Numbered from the stretch's first letter, positions 37,874 through 46,330 are shown. The stretch: DNA of 46,949 nucleotides from Bacteroidales bacterium (GCA_017449065.1 JAFSKF010000036.1:1-46949); one strand, 5' to 3'. Numbers and translations: made by a program. Notes: generated by a model not told the origin, from the letters alone.

Positions 37874-38000
37874 TTACATTTTTGCGGGGGAAAGATGATA
37901 ATTTTCTTACATTTTTGCGGGGGAATAATCCGCAATTATTACATTTTTGTGTGGGAATAATCGATAATTCTCTCACTTTTGTGAGGGAATGAGGGCGTTT
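37874..38000. repeat. 32-34-bp direct repeats upstream of the DUF4143 ATPase
   Basis: Plus-strand units begin TTACATTTTTGCGGGGGAA at 37874 (33 bp) and 37907 (32 bp), TTACATTTTTGTGTGGGAA at 37939 (34 bp) and a decayed TCACTTTTGTGAGGGAA at 37973. Related cores CATTTTTGCG (37810) and CATTTTTCGCG (37847) lie over the start codon and promoter. The array fills the gap between the ATPase promoter and the mod stop. It may be a set of operators for the ATPase gene. It is not a CRISPR array: the conserved part is short and the spacers are not distinct. Confidence 0.75.
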
Positions 38001-38027
38001 TGCTCTGTATTTTGTTAAAATGCACCC

Positions 38028-38939
38028 CTATAGTATTCTTCTGATGGTGTCCTTGCTATAGTGCTCGAAAATCTGTTCGAAGTTGTCGGCAACGTTGTCA
38101 TTGGCGAGACTGCTGTCGCGCATCACGAAATAGTAAGGTTGCTGTTTGGCAATAGCAGTGATGGTGCTCTCGTTCACGTTCTCGTCGAAGCAAGCCAACA
38201 GGTAGCCGTCAGCAACGTTCCACACCGTCTTGCCAGCAATCTCCGTCTGCTCTATCTTTGCGCTCAGTTCTATACCAAGTTCTATCATCGTCTGGAACAG
38301 CAGGTCTTCTTCCGTGCGGTCGGGCTTAATGTTATTGGCAAACAAGTTTCCTTCGCCAAACTCTGCTGGCGTGTAATACACATCCTCCATATTCGATGAG
38401 TCGAGTTTCAGCACACGGAAACCTGTATCAAGGTCTTGTGTGGTCAACGGCGATTCCTCTTTGATTTTCTTACCAGCCCTGCGGATACGTTCTTTACCAA
38501 TCTCGCAGATATTCTTGTAGCCTGCTTTATAGGCTTCACTCTTTTCATCCGTCGCTTCTGGCAACTGCACCATAATGAACTTACGCTTACCTCCATCCTC
38601 AGCATTGAGTTGCATGACTGCATGGGCTGTGGTGGCGGAGCCGGAAAAGAAGTCGAGAATAATGGAATTCTTTTCACTTCCAATTTGAAGGAAACGATTC
38701 ATATATCTTAATGGTTTCGTATTTGTGAATACCGATTGCCCCATTAAATCTCGGAAATCACGAGTTGCTTCTTGTCCATGACCGACTTCTTCAAAAGTCC
38801 ATAACGTCATAGGGGTAACACCATCTTGAACTTCTGATAAGAACAACTTAGGTACAGGTGAATTATCACCATTCGCCCCAAACCATATTCTATTATCATC
38901 GAGCATTTGTTGGAAACGCTCCTTTGAAATCTCCAACAA
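38028..38939 (-). pseudogene. Type III DNA methyltransferase Mod, 3' part after frameshift
   Basis: This frame continues Mod from SKERFQQMLDDNRIWFGANGD to the natural C-terminus. It includes the TLWTFEEVGHGQEATRDFRDLMG region and the AdoMet-binding motif DFFSGSATTAHAV (96-108 of this frame), downstream of the DPPY motif in the 5' part, the order typical of beta-class type III Mod enzymes. It has no start codon of its own beyond a TTG inside the overlap. Its frame lies one base off the 5' part, and the two overlap at 38807-38939. The residues after the AdoMet motif look intact. Confidence 0.88.
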
Positions 38940-39889
38940 TATCCACTCGGTGGAAGGAATGTTTTGCCTGTAGGCCCTATAATTGGGTATATCTGCTTTT
39001 CAACAGCTGGGCCTACAGTTAGATTTCCTACCTTCCATACTCCACGTGGGTCATTATCTGGGTTCTTATAATCTTTATTTTGTTTGTCACTTCGAGGCAA
39101 TAGATTCATCTTAAATTTTTCCAAACATTTTGCATAGATATAGCAAAACTCATGGTTTTCAGAAAAATATTTCTTTAAACTAATAGGGGCATAAGTTCTT
39201 TGCCAAACTACACATGCAATAAAATTCTGCGCTCCAAATATTTCATTGGCAATTTTCTTAATATTCTCCTCTTCATGGTCATCAATACTAATAAATATCG
39301 CCCCATCCTCACTCAACAAATCCTTTGCTACTTTCAATCGTGGGTAAATCATGTTGAGCCAATCGGTATGGAAGCGGCCATTGCTTTCTGTATTAGGTAC
39401 CGTTTGATAGCCATCCTCATCATATTGCCCACTATTATGCATATATTCTCCCTTCTCCGTAGAGAAGTCATCGTTATACACAAAGTCATTACCCGTATTG
39501 TAAGGCGGGTCGATATATATCATTTTCACCTTGCCAAGATAGTTCTCGCGGAGCAACTTCAGCACTTGCAGGTTGTCGCCCTCAATATAGAGGTTCTGCG
39601 TTGTGTCGAAATCCACGCTCTCCTCACGACAAGGACGCAAGGTGTCTGTCGTGGGGGCGTTGGCCAAACGGATGGCGTTGCGCTTGTCAGGCCAAGTGAA
39701 CTGATAACGTTCTTCAGGACCTTCCACTATATCCTTCGACAACTCCTGCCTGAGTTGGTCGAAGTCAATCGCTGTTTCTGGCTGCCCTTTCTCATTCAGT
39801 CGTTCTGTCAAGCAATTGGGAAACAGTTCCCCAATGCGCCTGATATTCTCATCCACCACGTTCGTGGTCTGTAAATGAAGTTTTTCCAT
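38807..39889 (-). pseudogene. Type III DNA methyltransferase Mod, 5' part ending at a frameshift
   Basis: This 360-residue frame starts MEKLHLQTTNVVDENIRRIG, typical of type III Mod, and contains the catalytic motif DPPYNTG (127-133), the NSGQYDEDGYQ and HTDWLNMIYPRL segments and the start of the target recognition region. Homology holds to PPSGYCWRF; the following about 40 residues (QRSVSNKCSM onward) are out-of-frame. Inserting one T in the ATTTC run near 38926-38930 would restore ...CWRFSKERFQQML. N6-adenine methylation would be its normal role. It is split from DUF4391 by a toxin-antitoxin pair on the other strand. Confidence 0.9.
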
Positions 39890-39896
39890 TGTTTTT

Positions 39897-39927
39897 TTTG
39901 TTATTTCAGATTTTATACTTAACTTTG
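39897..39927 (+). promoter_or_regulatory. Promoter of the VapBC-like pair
   Basis: TTTG (39897-39900) and TAACTTTG (39920-39927) are separated by 19 bases, fitting the Bacteroidetes consensus. The antitoxin ATG is at 39955. The promoter overlaps the region just upstream of the mod start codon (39889, minus strand), so it faces away from mod. Confidence 0.7.
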
Positions 39928-39954
39928 CACCGGAATTTGTTAAAAAGTTGGATT

Positions 39955-40200
39955 ATGAAAGGTAATTTATTAACTGCTCCATCGCCAGCAAGTGCCAAAT
40001 ACTGGTCTGAACTGGCAAATCTTAGTAACGATGTAAAGTTAGAACTTATATCGCTGCTCAGTGCTTCCATAAGGCTACATATAGATGATGACTGGACAGA
40101 GAGTTTTGCGGGGAAATGGCAAGATGACAGGACTACCGAAGAAATCATTGACGACATACATGAGGCTCGGAATGCCAAAATGAAAGAGATTGTATTATGA
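39955..40200 (+). CDS. Probable antitoxin partner of the PIN-domain toxin
   Basis: This 81-residue acidic protein (MKGNLLTAPSPASAKYWSEL...IHEARNAKMKEIVL) ends 4 bases into the start of the PIN toxin (ATGA overlap), the classic antitoxin-first layout. The C-terminal half (DDDWTESFAGKWQDDRTTEEIIDDIHEARN) resembles toxin-binding tails of VapB-like antitoxins in Bacteroidetes. I do not see a clear AbrB or ribbon-helix-helix motif. A longer frame from 39889 is possible but would start ahead of the -7 box, so the ATG at 39955 is chosen. Confidence 0.75.
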   Translation: MKGNLLTAPSPASAKYWSELANLSNDVKLELISLLSASIRLHIDDDWTESFAGKWQDDRTTEEIIDDIHEARNAKMKEIVL

Positions 40201-40601
40201 ATGGATACTTGATAGATACAAACATCTGTATTTTTGCCTTTAGAGGCGAACACGGCATTATAGAGCGGATGAAACAATATGGTAAGAGTCGGTGCTTTGT
40301 CTCTGACGTCACTGTTATGGAATTGCGATATGGTGCTTATAAAAGTGCAAAGAAAGCCGAGAATCTGTCCATTGTCAACAATTTTTTGAAAAAAGTGAAG
40401 ATTGTTCCTTTTGCAAAAACCATCGATGTATTCTGCCAAGAGAAACTCAGACTTCAGAAACTTGGGAAGTCTTTGGAGGATTACGATTTGCTGATAGGTT
40501 GCGCGGCCAAGGCACAAGGACTGACTATGGTTACACATAACGTCAAACATTTTGAACGTATCGAAGGCATAGTCGTTGAAGATTGGGTCGCCAAAAAGTA
40601 A
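40197..40601 (+). CDS. vapC: VapC-like PIN-domain ribonuclease toxin
   Basis: This 134-residue PIN-domain protein has the acidic active-site set: D7 in YLIDTNICIF, E42 in VTVMELRYG, D97 in LEDYDLLIGCAA and N115 in VTHNVKHFERI, where family members have D or N. VapC toxins cleave RNA, often tRNA, when freed from antitoxin. Size and layout fit a VapBC pair. It converges on the DUF4391 gene with only 8 bases between the two stop codons. Confidence 0.9.
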   Translation: MNGYLIDTNICIFAFRGEHGIIERMKQYGKSRCFVSDVTVMELRYGAYKSAKKAENLSIVNNFLKKVKIVPFAKTIDVFCQEKLRLQKLGKSLEDYDLLIGCAAKAQGLTMVTHNVKHFERIEGIVVEDWVAKK

Positions 40602-40609
40602 TCTCATTC

Positions 40610-41209
40610 TCATATCTCCGCCTTTAAATTTAAAATCTGTTGGTGCAACTCATAGCGCTTCCGTGTCTGTTTTTCAGCTCGGCAGCGCTTTTCTAATGCC
40701 TCTATCTGGCGAAGTAACTTTTCTCGATGTTCTCGATGTATGATTTGTTCTTCAAGCGTTTCTTCTGACTGAGCGTCTAAGCCACCAATAGTGGCAACGA
40801 TGTTGTTCCAGACATCATCGAGGGTAAGGCCTTGAAGGGGAATCGTTGCATCCTCCGTATTCATCCAGACGGATTGCTGCAGACGGGTATGGAAGATACA
40901 AAGTTGCGTCTGGTGTTCATATCGCAATGCAAAGACCATTTGCTGGGGTATCAGTTTATGCAGCAACTGAATGTTCTTGGTGTCATACTCCTGATGCTTC
41001 AACTCCACTTGAAGTACATAGAATCCTTTTATCTCCTGACCCTCTGACAATGCAGGGACGGTAGCAGGAGATATACGGGCTACCAACGCCATCCGACTGA
41101 TATCTGCATCGAAACGCTCACGCTCAGCTGCTTTGAGATTGAACTTCTCAAAGACTGCTTTTTTGTAGAGCGGCTGATTGATGAGGGTATTTGCTGGCAA
41201 TCCGAACAT
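40610..41209 (-). CDS. DUF4391 family protein
   Basis: This 199-residue protein starts MFGLPANTLINQPLYKKAVFEKFN and has a region with RISPATVPALSEGQEIKGFYVLQVELK and a Glu/Arg-rich C-terminal coiled coil (about 145-195). I match it to DUF4391, whose function is unknown but which recurs next to SNF2-type helicases and type III Mod/Res genes. It begins 3 bases after the helicase stop, so the two are cotranscribed and perhaps coupled. No catalytic motif is obvious. Confidence 0.85.
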   Translation of the reverse strand: MFGLPANTLINQPLYKKAVFEKFNLKAAERERFDADISRMALVARISPATVPALSEGQEIKGFYVLQVELKHQEYDTKNIQLLHKLIPQQMVFALRYEHQTQLCIFHTRLQQSVWMNTEDATIPLQGLTLDDVWNNIVATIGGLDAQSEETLEEQIIHREHREKLLRQIEALEKRCRAEKQTRKRYELHQQILNLKAEI

Positions 41210-41212
41210 AGG

Positions 41213-44200
41213 CTACTTAATTACTAAAAAACAAATCAATTCGAAATCGTCGAGACCCACATAGCGCTCCTCAAAGAGTTCGCCAGCGAACCCTTCCAAG
41301 AAACTGTCCACCTCTGACTGCTCCTTGACAGAGATAATCGAGTTGATGGCCTTGCTCAGCAGATCGGAGTATTTGTCCATGCGCAAGCCATCGCGCGTCT
41401 CTTTGTTGAATTCACGACAAAGTGAAACATCGGGCTTTGTCATGGGCTTGCAGATCAGTCGCATCTTATCCAACAGGTCTTTGGGATGCAAGTGGTCAAC
41501 CATCACCTCACCATCGTCACGGATATACACCATATAGAACGGATGCAACTGGTTCTTGTGGTCGATATTGACCCCTGCTGTGCGATTCTTCAATACGAAG
41601 ATGGTGCCTGCCGGAGCCTGTCCATCACCTCGAACCACAGCATGCAGACCGTTGGGAGTATGCTCCACATCAGCCCCCTCTTTCATATACTCCAGCAAGT
41701 CCAGTCGGAACTCATTCAGTCCTAAGTCCATGATGCTGACGCCAGAGTTCATTTCCTCCAGATCGACAACATCTTCTTTCAGACGCTCCAGCTGTTGGCG
41801 ACGATACTCCAAATCATCTTTCTCTTCGGGTGAAAGCAGATTGTCATCGCCTGTAGCCGTCATCACCGTTACTTTCATGCGAGCCTCCACACGTCCCTTC
41901 AGATTGATATACTCATCGAGCGTCATATCCGGCCAGTAGTTCACCAACTGGATTTGAGCATTCTGTGAGCCTATACGGTCTATTCGCCCAAAGCGCTGAA
42001 TGATGCGAACGGGATTCCAGTGTATATCATAATTGATCAGATAGTCACAATCCTGCAAGTTCTGACCTTCCGAAATACAATCGGTGGCAATGAGGACATC
42101 AATGGACCCACCCCCGGCCCCTCCCTTAAAAGGAGGGGAGTAGATGGTTGGATAAACTGTAGAGGCTTCCTTTGATATTGGAGAGAAGAGGGTGAGGACT
42201 TTATTGAAGTCCAACTTTTCTTTTAATTTCAGTGTACTCCGTGCCTCCACATCGCCTGTCACCAAAGCCACATTCAGACCATGCTCCGACTTGATGTCAT
42301 CAGCCAGGCAGTTATAGAGATATTCTGCCGTGTCGGAGAAAGCCGTGAAGATAAGCACTTTCTTATTATTGCCATTGATGGGATGGGCAAACTTATTCCG
42401 CAGGTCGCTGATGAGCTGTTGCAGTTTGCTGTCGTGCTCTGGCGTAATGCTTTCGAGCATGGTGAGCAACAAGCGGATAATCTCAAGGTCGCCTCTGATT
42501 TCCTCTTGCCACGATATATAGTCCATATCCTCTAAGAGAATACGGTTTTTCTTCTTGCCTATGGTAAAGTCCTGCTCGTCCTCGTCGCCATCCACGTCTT
42601 CGTAGTCATCTACGCTGACTCGCTTATCACCGCTTTGGAACTTGGCGATGGCATCGAGCGTTTCCTGCATATAGTCACGAATGCGTTCTAAAGTCAACCG
42701 GAAAGAATTGACTGACGACTCCAAGCGCTTCAGCAACTGCATATTCATCAGTCGCTGAATACCCTGCTCACGTTCTTCGATGCTCAGGCGATGGCCCGTG
42801 GTGCTCTCCTCCTCTTTATATTTATAGAGTCTGCTGGGCAGGATGAATGCCGAGGGCGCATAGATAGCCAGACGGAGCGACTGCAACTGCTCGAAGATCT
42901 CATTATAGCTGATGGCAGTATCGAGGTCCGTCAGGTGCGGCTGGCGGGATATGGGCTTCAGGCGATTGGGGAAAGTCCCGATGTCGGTAGTATCGTAATA
43001 CTGCTGGATATGCTTGCGACTGCGGGCAATGGTAACAGCATCGAGCAGGCGGAAGAAATCGAAGTCGAGCATACGGAGCAGTCGCTCGGTGGTGCGTTCC
43101 TGCGGAGGCAGGTCTGCCCAGATGTTGTAGGCGCCCTGCGCCTGACGGAAGATGTCGTTGATGCCCCTATTAGTTGGCAGCAGTTTGTCGAAAGCCTCAC
43201 TCTGTCCTTCGTAGGCCAATTGCAGCTGATTCTTCAGGTCGTTGAAGCGATTGTTGACAGGGGTGGCTGAGAGCATCAGCACCTTCGTTTTGACGCCGGA
43301 ACGTATCACCTTATTCATCAGTCGCAGATATCGGTTTTCGCGTGGGTTCTCGCCATTCTCGTCGGTCGAGACCTTACCGCCATTGCGGAAGTTGTGGCTC
43401 TCGTCGATGACCACCAAGTCGTAGTTACCCCAGTTGATTCGCTCCAGGTCGAGGTCGTTGCTGCGACCATGCTCGCGACTGAGGTCGGTATGAAACAGTA
43501 CATCGTAGTTCAAACGGTCCTTAGCCAGCGGGTTGTTCACATAGTTCTGGCGATAGGTGTTCCAGTTCTCGAAGAGTTTCTTGGGACAGAGCACCAACAC
43601 CGTGCGGTTGCGGCTCTCGAAGTATTTGATGACGCTCAGAGCCGTGAAAGTCTTACCCAAACCTACGCTATCAGCCAGGATGCAACCGTTGTATTTCTCT
43701 AACTTGTTGATGACGGCCAAGGCTGCATCCTTCTGAAAATTATAGAGTTTCTGCCAGATAGCAGAGTTCTTGAAGCCAGTCGCCTCCTTGGGCAATTCGT
43801 CTTCGCTAATGTCCTCAAGGAACTCGTTGAAGATATTGTAGAGTGCCACGAAATACAGGAACTCCGGGGCATTTTCCTTATAGGCATTGCTGATACTGTC
43901 GATGACTTCTTCTGTCACCACTTGCAGGCGACCGGAATCGTTCCATAGCTGATTGAACAGGTCGATATAGGCTTTGGAGAAAGGAGCCTCTGCCTTCTGA
44001 ATCATTGTGTAGGCCGTATTGCCTTTTTCACACCCAAGATCTACCGTCGTAAATCCGGTGATGGGAGAATAACTGGTATCGTCGAGGTTGATGAAGCCCA
44101 TCATCTGCTCGTTGGTACGATTGGACTTAAAGCAAACCTTCTGGCGTATCCATTCTGCACATTCTCGGGCTATAGCTTTTTGTGTCAGTTCATTGCGGAG

Positions 44201-44470
44201 TTTCACTTCAAACTCTGAGCCATAGAGCGTGCGTTCCCTATCCAAACGGGGAATATAGAATTCCCGTTGCTGTTTGGATGTTTTCTCGGTAGTAAAAGTA
44301 GGCGACGTAAAGATGAAGCGCAGTTCCTTGATGCCGTTCAGCGCCTCTTTGAGTTCCTGAAAGGCATAGATGGAGAAGCAGGAGGCGGCTATGGACAGGC
44401 GGCTTCCGGCTTTGATTTGCTGCGACAAGTCTTCGCGAAGTGTTTTGTTGATATTATTGATCAGCTCCAT
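41213..44470 (-). CDS. SNF2-type DNA helicase with PLD-like N-terminus, defence-associated
   Basis: This 1085-residue protein has an N-terminal phospholipase-D-like region (about 1-180: SIAASCFSIYAFQELKEAL, ELRFIFTSPTF) and an SF2/SNF2 motor. Motor motifs: ADSVGLGKT (267-275), DESHNF (356-361), LSATPVNNRF, ATDCISEGQNLQ and motif VI RFGRIDRIGS. Its HKD-type catalytic His/Lys of PLD enzymes is not evident, so the N-terminus may be inactive. A 13-15 residue insertion (YSPPFKGGAGGGS) sits just before IDVLIATDC in the second RecA-like lobe, and its DNA is a palindromic repeat. The C-terminal part (about 870-1085) includes the MKVTVMTATGDDNLLSPEEK region. It heads the helicase-DUF4391-mod-res cluster. 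Confidence 0.9.
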   Translation of the reverse strand: MELINNINKTLREDLSQQIKAGSRLSIAASCFSIYAFQELKEALNGIKELRFIFTSPTFTTEKTSKQQREFYIPRLDRERTLYGSEFEVKLRNELTQKAIARECAEWIRQKVCFKSNRTNEQMMGFINLDDTSYSPITGFTTVDLGCEKGNTAYTMIQKAEAPFSKAYIDLFNQLWNDSGRLQVVTEEVIDSISNAYKENAPEFLYFVALYNIFNEFLEDISEDELPKEATGFKNSAIWQKLYNFQKDAALAVINKLEKYNGCILADSVGLGKTFTALSVIKYFESRNRTVLVLCPKKLFENWNTYRQNYVNNPLAKDRLNYDVLFHTDLSREHGRSNDLDLERINWGNYDLVVIDESHNFRNGGKVSTDENGENPRENRYLRLMNKVIRSGVKTKVLMLSATPVNNRFNDLKNQLQLAYEGQSEAFDKLLPTNRGINDIFRQAQGAYNIWADLPPQERTTERLLRMLDFDFFRLLDAVTIARSRKHIQQYYDTTDIGTFPNRLKPISRQPHLTDLDTAISYNEIFEQLQSLRLAIYAPSAFILPSRLYKYKEEESTTGHRLSIEEREQGIQRLMNMQLLKRLESSVNSFRLTLERIRDYMQETLDAIAKFQSGDKRVSVDDYEDVDGDEDEQDFTIGKKKNRILLEDMDYISWQEEIRGDLEIIRLLLTMLESITPEHDSKLQQLISDLRNKFAHPINGNNKKVLIFTAFSDTAEYLYNCLADDIKSEHGLNVALVTGDVEARSTLKLKEKLDFNKVLTLFSPISKEASTVYPTIYSPPFKGGAGGGSIDVLIATDCISEGQNLQDCDYLINYDIHWNPVRIIQRFGRIDRIGSQNAQIQLVNYWPDMTLDEYINLKGRVEARMKVTVMTATGDDNLLSPEEKDDLEYRRQQLERLKEDVVDLEEMNSGVSIMDLGLNEFRLDLLEYMKEGADVEHTPNGLHAVVRGDGQAPAGTIFVLKNRTAGVNIDHKNQLHPFYMVYIRDDGEVMVDHLHPKDLLDKMRLICKPMTKPDVSLCREFNKETRDGLRMDKYSDLLSKAINSIISVKEQSEVDSFLEGFAGELFEERYVGLDDFELICFLVIK
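42104..42150. repeat. Palindromic repeat inserted in frame in the helicase
   Basis: The plus strand contains CCCCCGGCCCCTCCC then TTAAAA then GGAGGGGAG. Arms CCCCTCC and GGAGGGG pair around a TTAA-centred loop. The stretch is GC-rich, low complexity and unlike the surrounding gene, and codes for YSPPFKGGAGGGS. It looks like the interspersed palindromes of Bacteroidetes whose translations give PPxKGGxGGGS-type peptides, but copies elsewhere in this window were not found. Confidence 0.75.
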
Positions 44471-44820
44471 CTGGCGGCTGTCGGTGAGAACGGTTCATCC
44501 TCTCTGTGCGGCCAGGCTCCCTTTGGGCTGCAAGGTTAGTAATAATCTTCCATGGGGATTTCACCCCGACACCAAGGCACATAAAAAACGTGGAGCCAGT
44601 CCTGTTGCCCGTTCCACGCTCTAAAGGCCTTCGCATTGCCCGATTAGTCGAAACGAGCAACGCGGAATGCCCCACGCAGAATGCTATAGTAATAACCACA
44701 TCGCCATACGCTTCAATGGCAATAGCCATCTCCGCATATAGGCAATATGGGCTGTCTATAAACATCCCAAGGGGCGTCCCCGTTGCCTTGTTTTTGACTA
44801 ATCGTTTGAAGTTGCGAAAT
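44471..44820 (-). other. GC-richer hairpin-rich block upstream of the helicase
   Basis: This 350-base gap has no convincing gene of known family. It holds several inverted repeats: CGTGGA (44590-44595) with TCCACG (44614-44619), GGGG-ATTTCA-CCCC near 44554-44567, GCATTG...CGGAATGC-like arms around 44634-44671 and the palindrome GGGGCGTCCCC near 44771-44781. A minus-strand ORF of 103 codons (44454-44765, MFIDSPYCLYAEM...) covers it and runs past the helicase start in another frame. It could be a structured RNA, a helicase leader or a small gene. No clear promoter was seen for the helicase here. Confidence 0.45.
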
Positions 44821-45036
44821 TCATAAACTAAAGGTCAGTAATGAAAACAAGTTCCAATAAACTGCAAATAAAAGCACTGATATATAAGTGTTTCTAAAAA
44901 CTTCTATTTTTGCACTTGTTTCTTGACTTATCACATTATTTCTGTTGTTTTCATTATTTTTGTTTCTTATTTGTTTCTTGTTTTCGATTATTTTTCGTAC
45001 CTTTGCACCCAGTTTAGGACATAAAATCGAATAGCC
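44821..45036. other. AT-rich integrase upstream region with TTGTTTCTT direct repeats
   Basis: Composition drops sharply to AT-rich after about 44815. The word TTGTTTCTT occurs at 44916-44924, 44960-44968 and 44971-44979, with a related GTTTCTA near 44890. A promoter for the integrase is embedded: TTG-type -33 near 44978-44980 and -7 box TACCTTTG (44998-45005). Direct repeats beside an integrase gene are candidates for integrase arm-binding sites, and the element's left end probably lies here; the exact attachment core is not visible. Confidence 0.5.
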
Positions 45037-46182
45037 ATGGCAAGGAACAAGAAAACGACAAAGGCAAAGGAGCCAATCCGGCTTAGGATGAAAGACCTAA
45101 GCAACGGAAACAAAAGTTTGTACTTGGATATCTATAGGGAAGGCAAACGTTCCTATGAATATCTGAAGATGTATATCGTCCCAGAAACGGATGAAAACTC
45201 TCGCAGGCAGAACCAAGCCACCTTGGTTGCTGCAAATAAAATCAAGGCCGACAGGATCATTGAGCTAACAAATGGTGAGGCTGGCATCAAACAGGCAAAA
45301 GACGAACCCAAGGTGCTTTTGCTTGATTGGATGAACACCTATATGGAAAACCAAAAGAAGCGTGGAAAGAAAGATTGGCGGCAAATATTGGTGGCAATGA
45401 AGATTATCAGGGAATGGGTAGGCGAAAAGACAACTCTTGACCAAGTTGACCGAACTTTCTGCCAAGGTTACATAGACTATCTTAGGACAGACTACCATCC
45501 AAGACATGTGGATCATCTTGCGGCAAATACTGCCCACAACTACTATCGGGCACTTAACGGTGCACTTAATGCTGCTGTTCGCGAGGACTTGATTAAAGTT
45601 AATCCATATACGAGAATAAGCAGTGCTGATAAAATCAAAAAGCCGGAAAGTAAGCGTGAGTATATGACTGTGGATGAGGTAAGGCAGCTCATTGCAACTC
45701 CTATGCAGAATGAAGCCGTAAAGGCAGCCTACCTGTTCTCCTGCTTCTGTGGATTGCGTATCAGTGATATTATTGCCTTGAAATGGGAAAATGTGTATCA
45801 AGATGGAGCACAGACACGACTTGAGGTAGTAATGCAGAAGACCAAGGCACCAATCTATCTGCCTCTCTCTCCAGAGGCATTACGTTGGATGCCAGAGCGA
45901 GGAAACAAGAGTCCTCAGGACAATGTGTTTGACCTTCCGTCTGCTGCCGCAGTAAATGTGCTTATCAAACCGTGGGCCAAGGCTGCGGGTATCAACAAGC
46001 ACTTCACCTTCCATACGGCGAGGCATACCTTTGCCACCATGATGCTGACATTGGGAGCTGACCTCTACACGACAAGCAAGCTGCTTGGACATACCGATGT
46101 GCGCATGACACAGGTGTATGCAAAGATTGTCAACCGGAAGAAGGACGAAGCGGTAAACCTTGTAAACGGACTCTTTGACTGA
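45037..46182 (+). CDS. Tyrosine recombinase/integrase of a Bacteroides-type mobile element
   Basis: This 381-residue site-specific integrase has an N-terminal arm-binding domain (about 12-90, LYLDIYREGKRSYEYLKMYI), a core-binding SAM-like domain (about 95-195) and a catalytic domain with the full tyrosine recombinase set: R241 in CGLRISDI, K268 or K270, H326 and R329 in HTARHTF, H352 in LLGHTD and Y361 in MTQVYAKI. It would integrate and excise the element to its right. The start ATG follows a good promoter. A terminator-like hairpin follows the stop. Confidence 0.95.
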   Translation: MARNKKTTKAKEPIRLRMKDLSNGNKSLYLDIYREGKRSYEYLKMYIVPETDENSRRQNQATLVAANKIKADRIIELTNGEAGIKQAKDEPKVLLLDWMNTYMENQKKRGKKDWRQILVAMKIIREWVGEKTTLDQVDRTFCQGYIDYLRTDYHPRHVDHLAANTAHNYYRALNGALNAAVREDLIKVNPYTRISSADKIKKPESKREYMTVDEVRQLIATPMQNEAVKAAYLFSCFCGLRISDIIALKWENVYQDGAQTRLEVVMQKTKAPIYLPLSPEALRWMPERGNKSPQDNVFDLPSAAAVNVLIKPWAKAAGINKHFTFHTARHTFATMMLTLGADLYTTSKLLGHTDVRMTQVYAKIVNRKKDEAVNLVNGLFD

Positions 46183-46227
46183 AATGAGTGTGTCCGTATT
46201 GTACAGAACACATAATTCGTATAACTC

Positions 46228-46259
46228 AACTCTGGTTGCGCAAGTGGCCGGAGTTTTTT
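46228..46259 (+). terminator. Rho-independent terminator after the integrase
   Basis: AACTCTGG (46228-46235) pairs with CCGGAGTT (46248-46255) with one G-U-type mismatch and a 12-base loop, followed by TTTT. It lies about 45 bases after the integrase stop and before the next gene. Confidence 0.7.
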
Positions 46260-46330
46260 GTGTAACAAACAATCAACAAAAAGAAAAATGAAGAAACAAG
46301 ACCAAAGCGGTCATCTCTCTTTTTGGGGAG

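Noticed and set aside
37874..38000. CRISPR-like array of short repeats
   Set aside because: Units are adjacent and imperfect with no unique spacers of constant length, and no cas genes are present.
38807..38939. Programmed ribosomal frameshift joining the two mod parts
   Set aside because: No slippery heptamer or following pseudoknot is evident; a lost base in a short T run is the simpler reading.
44454..44765. 103-codon minus-strand protein before the helicase
   Set aside because: The frame overlaps the helicase start in another frame and matches no family I know; the many stems suggest RNA structure. Kept only as an alternative.
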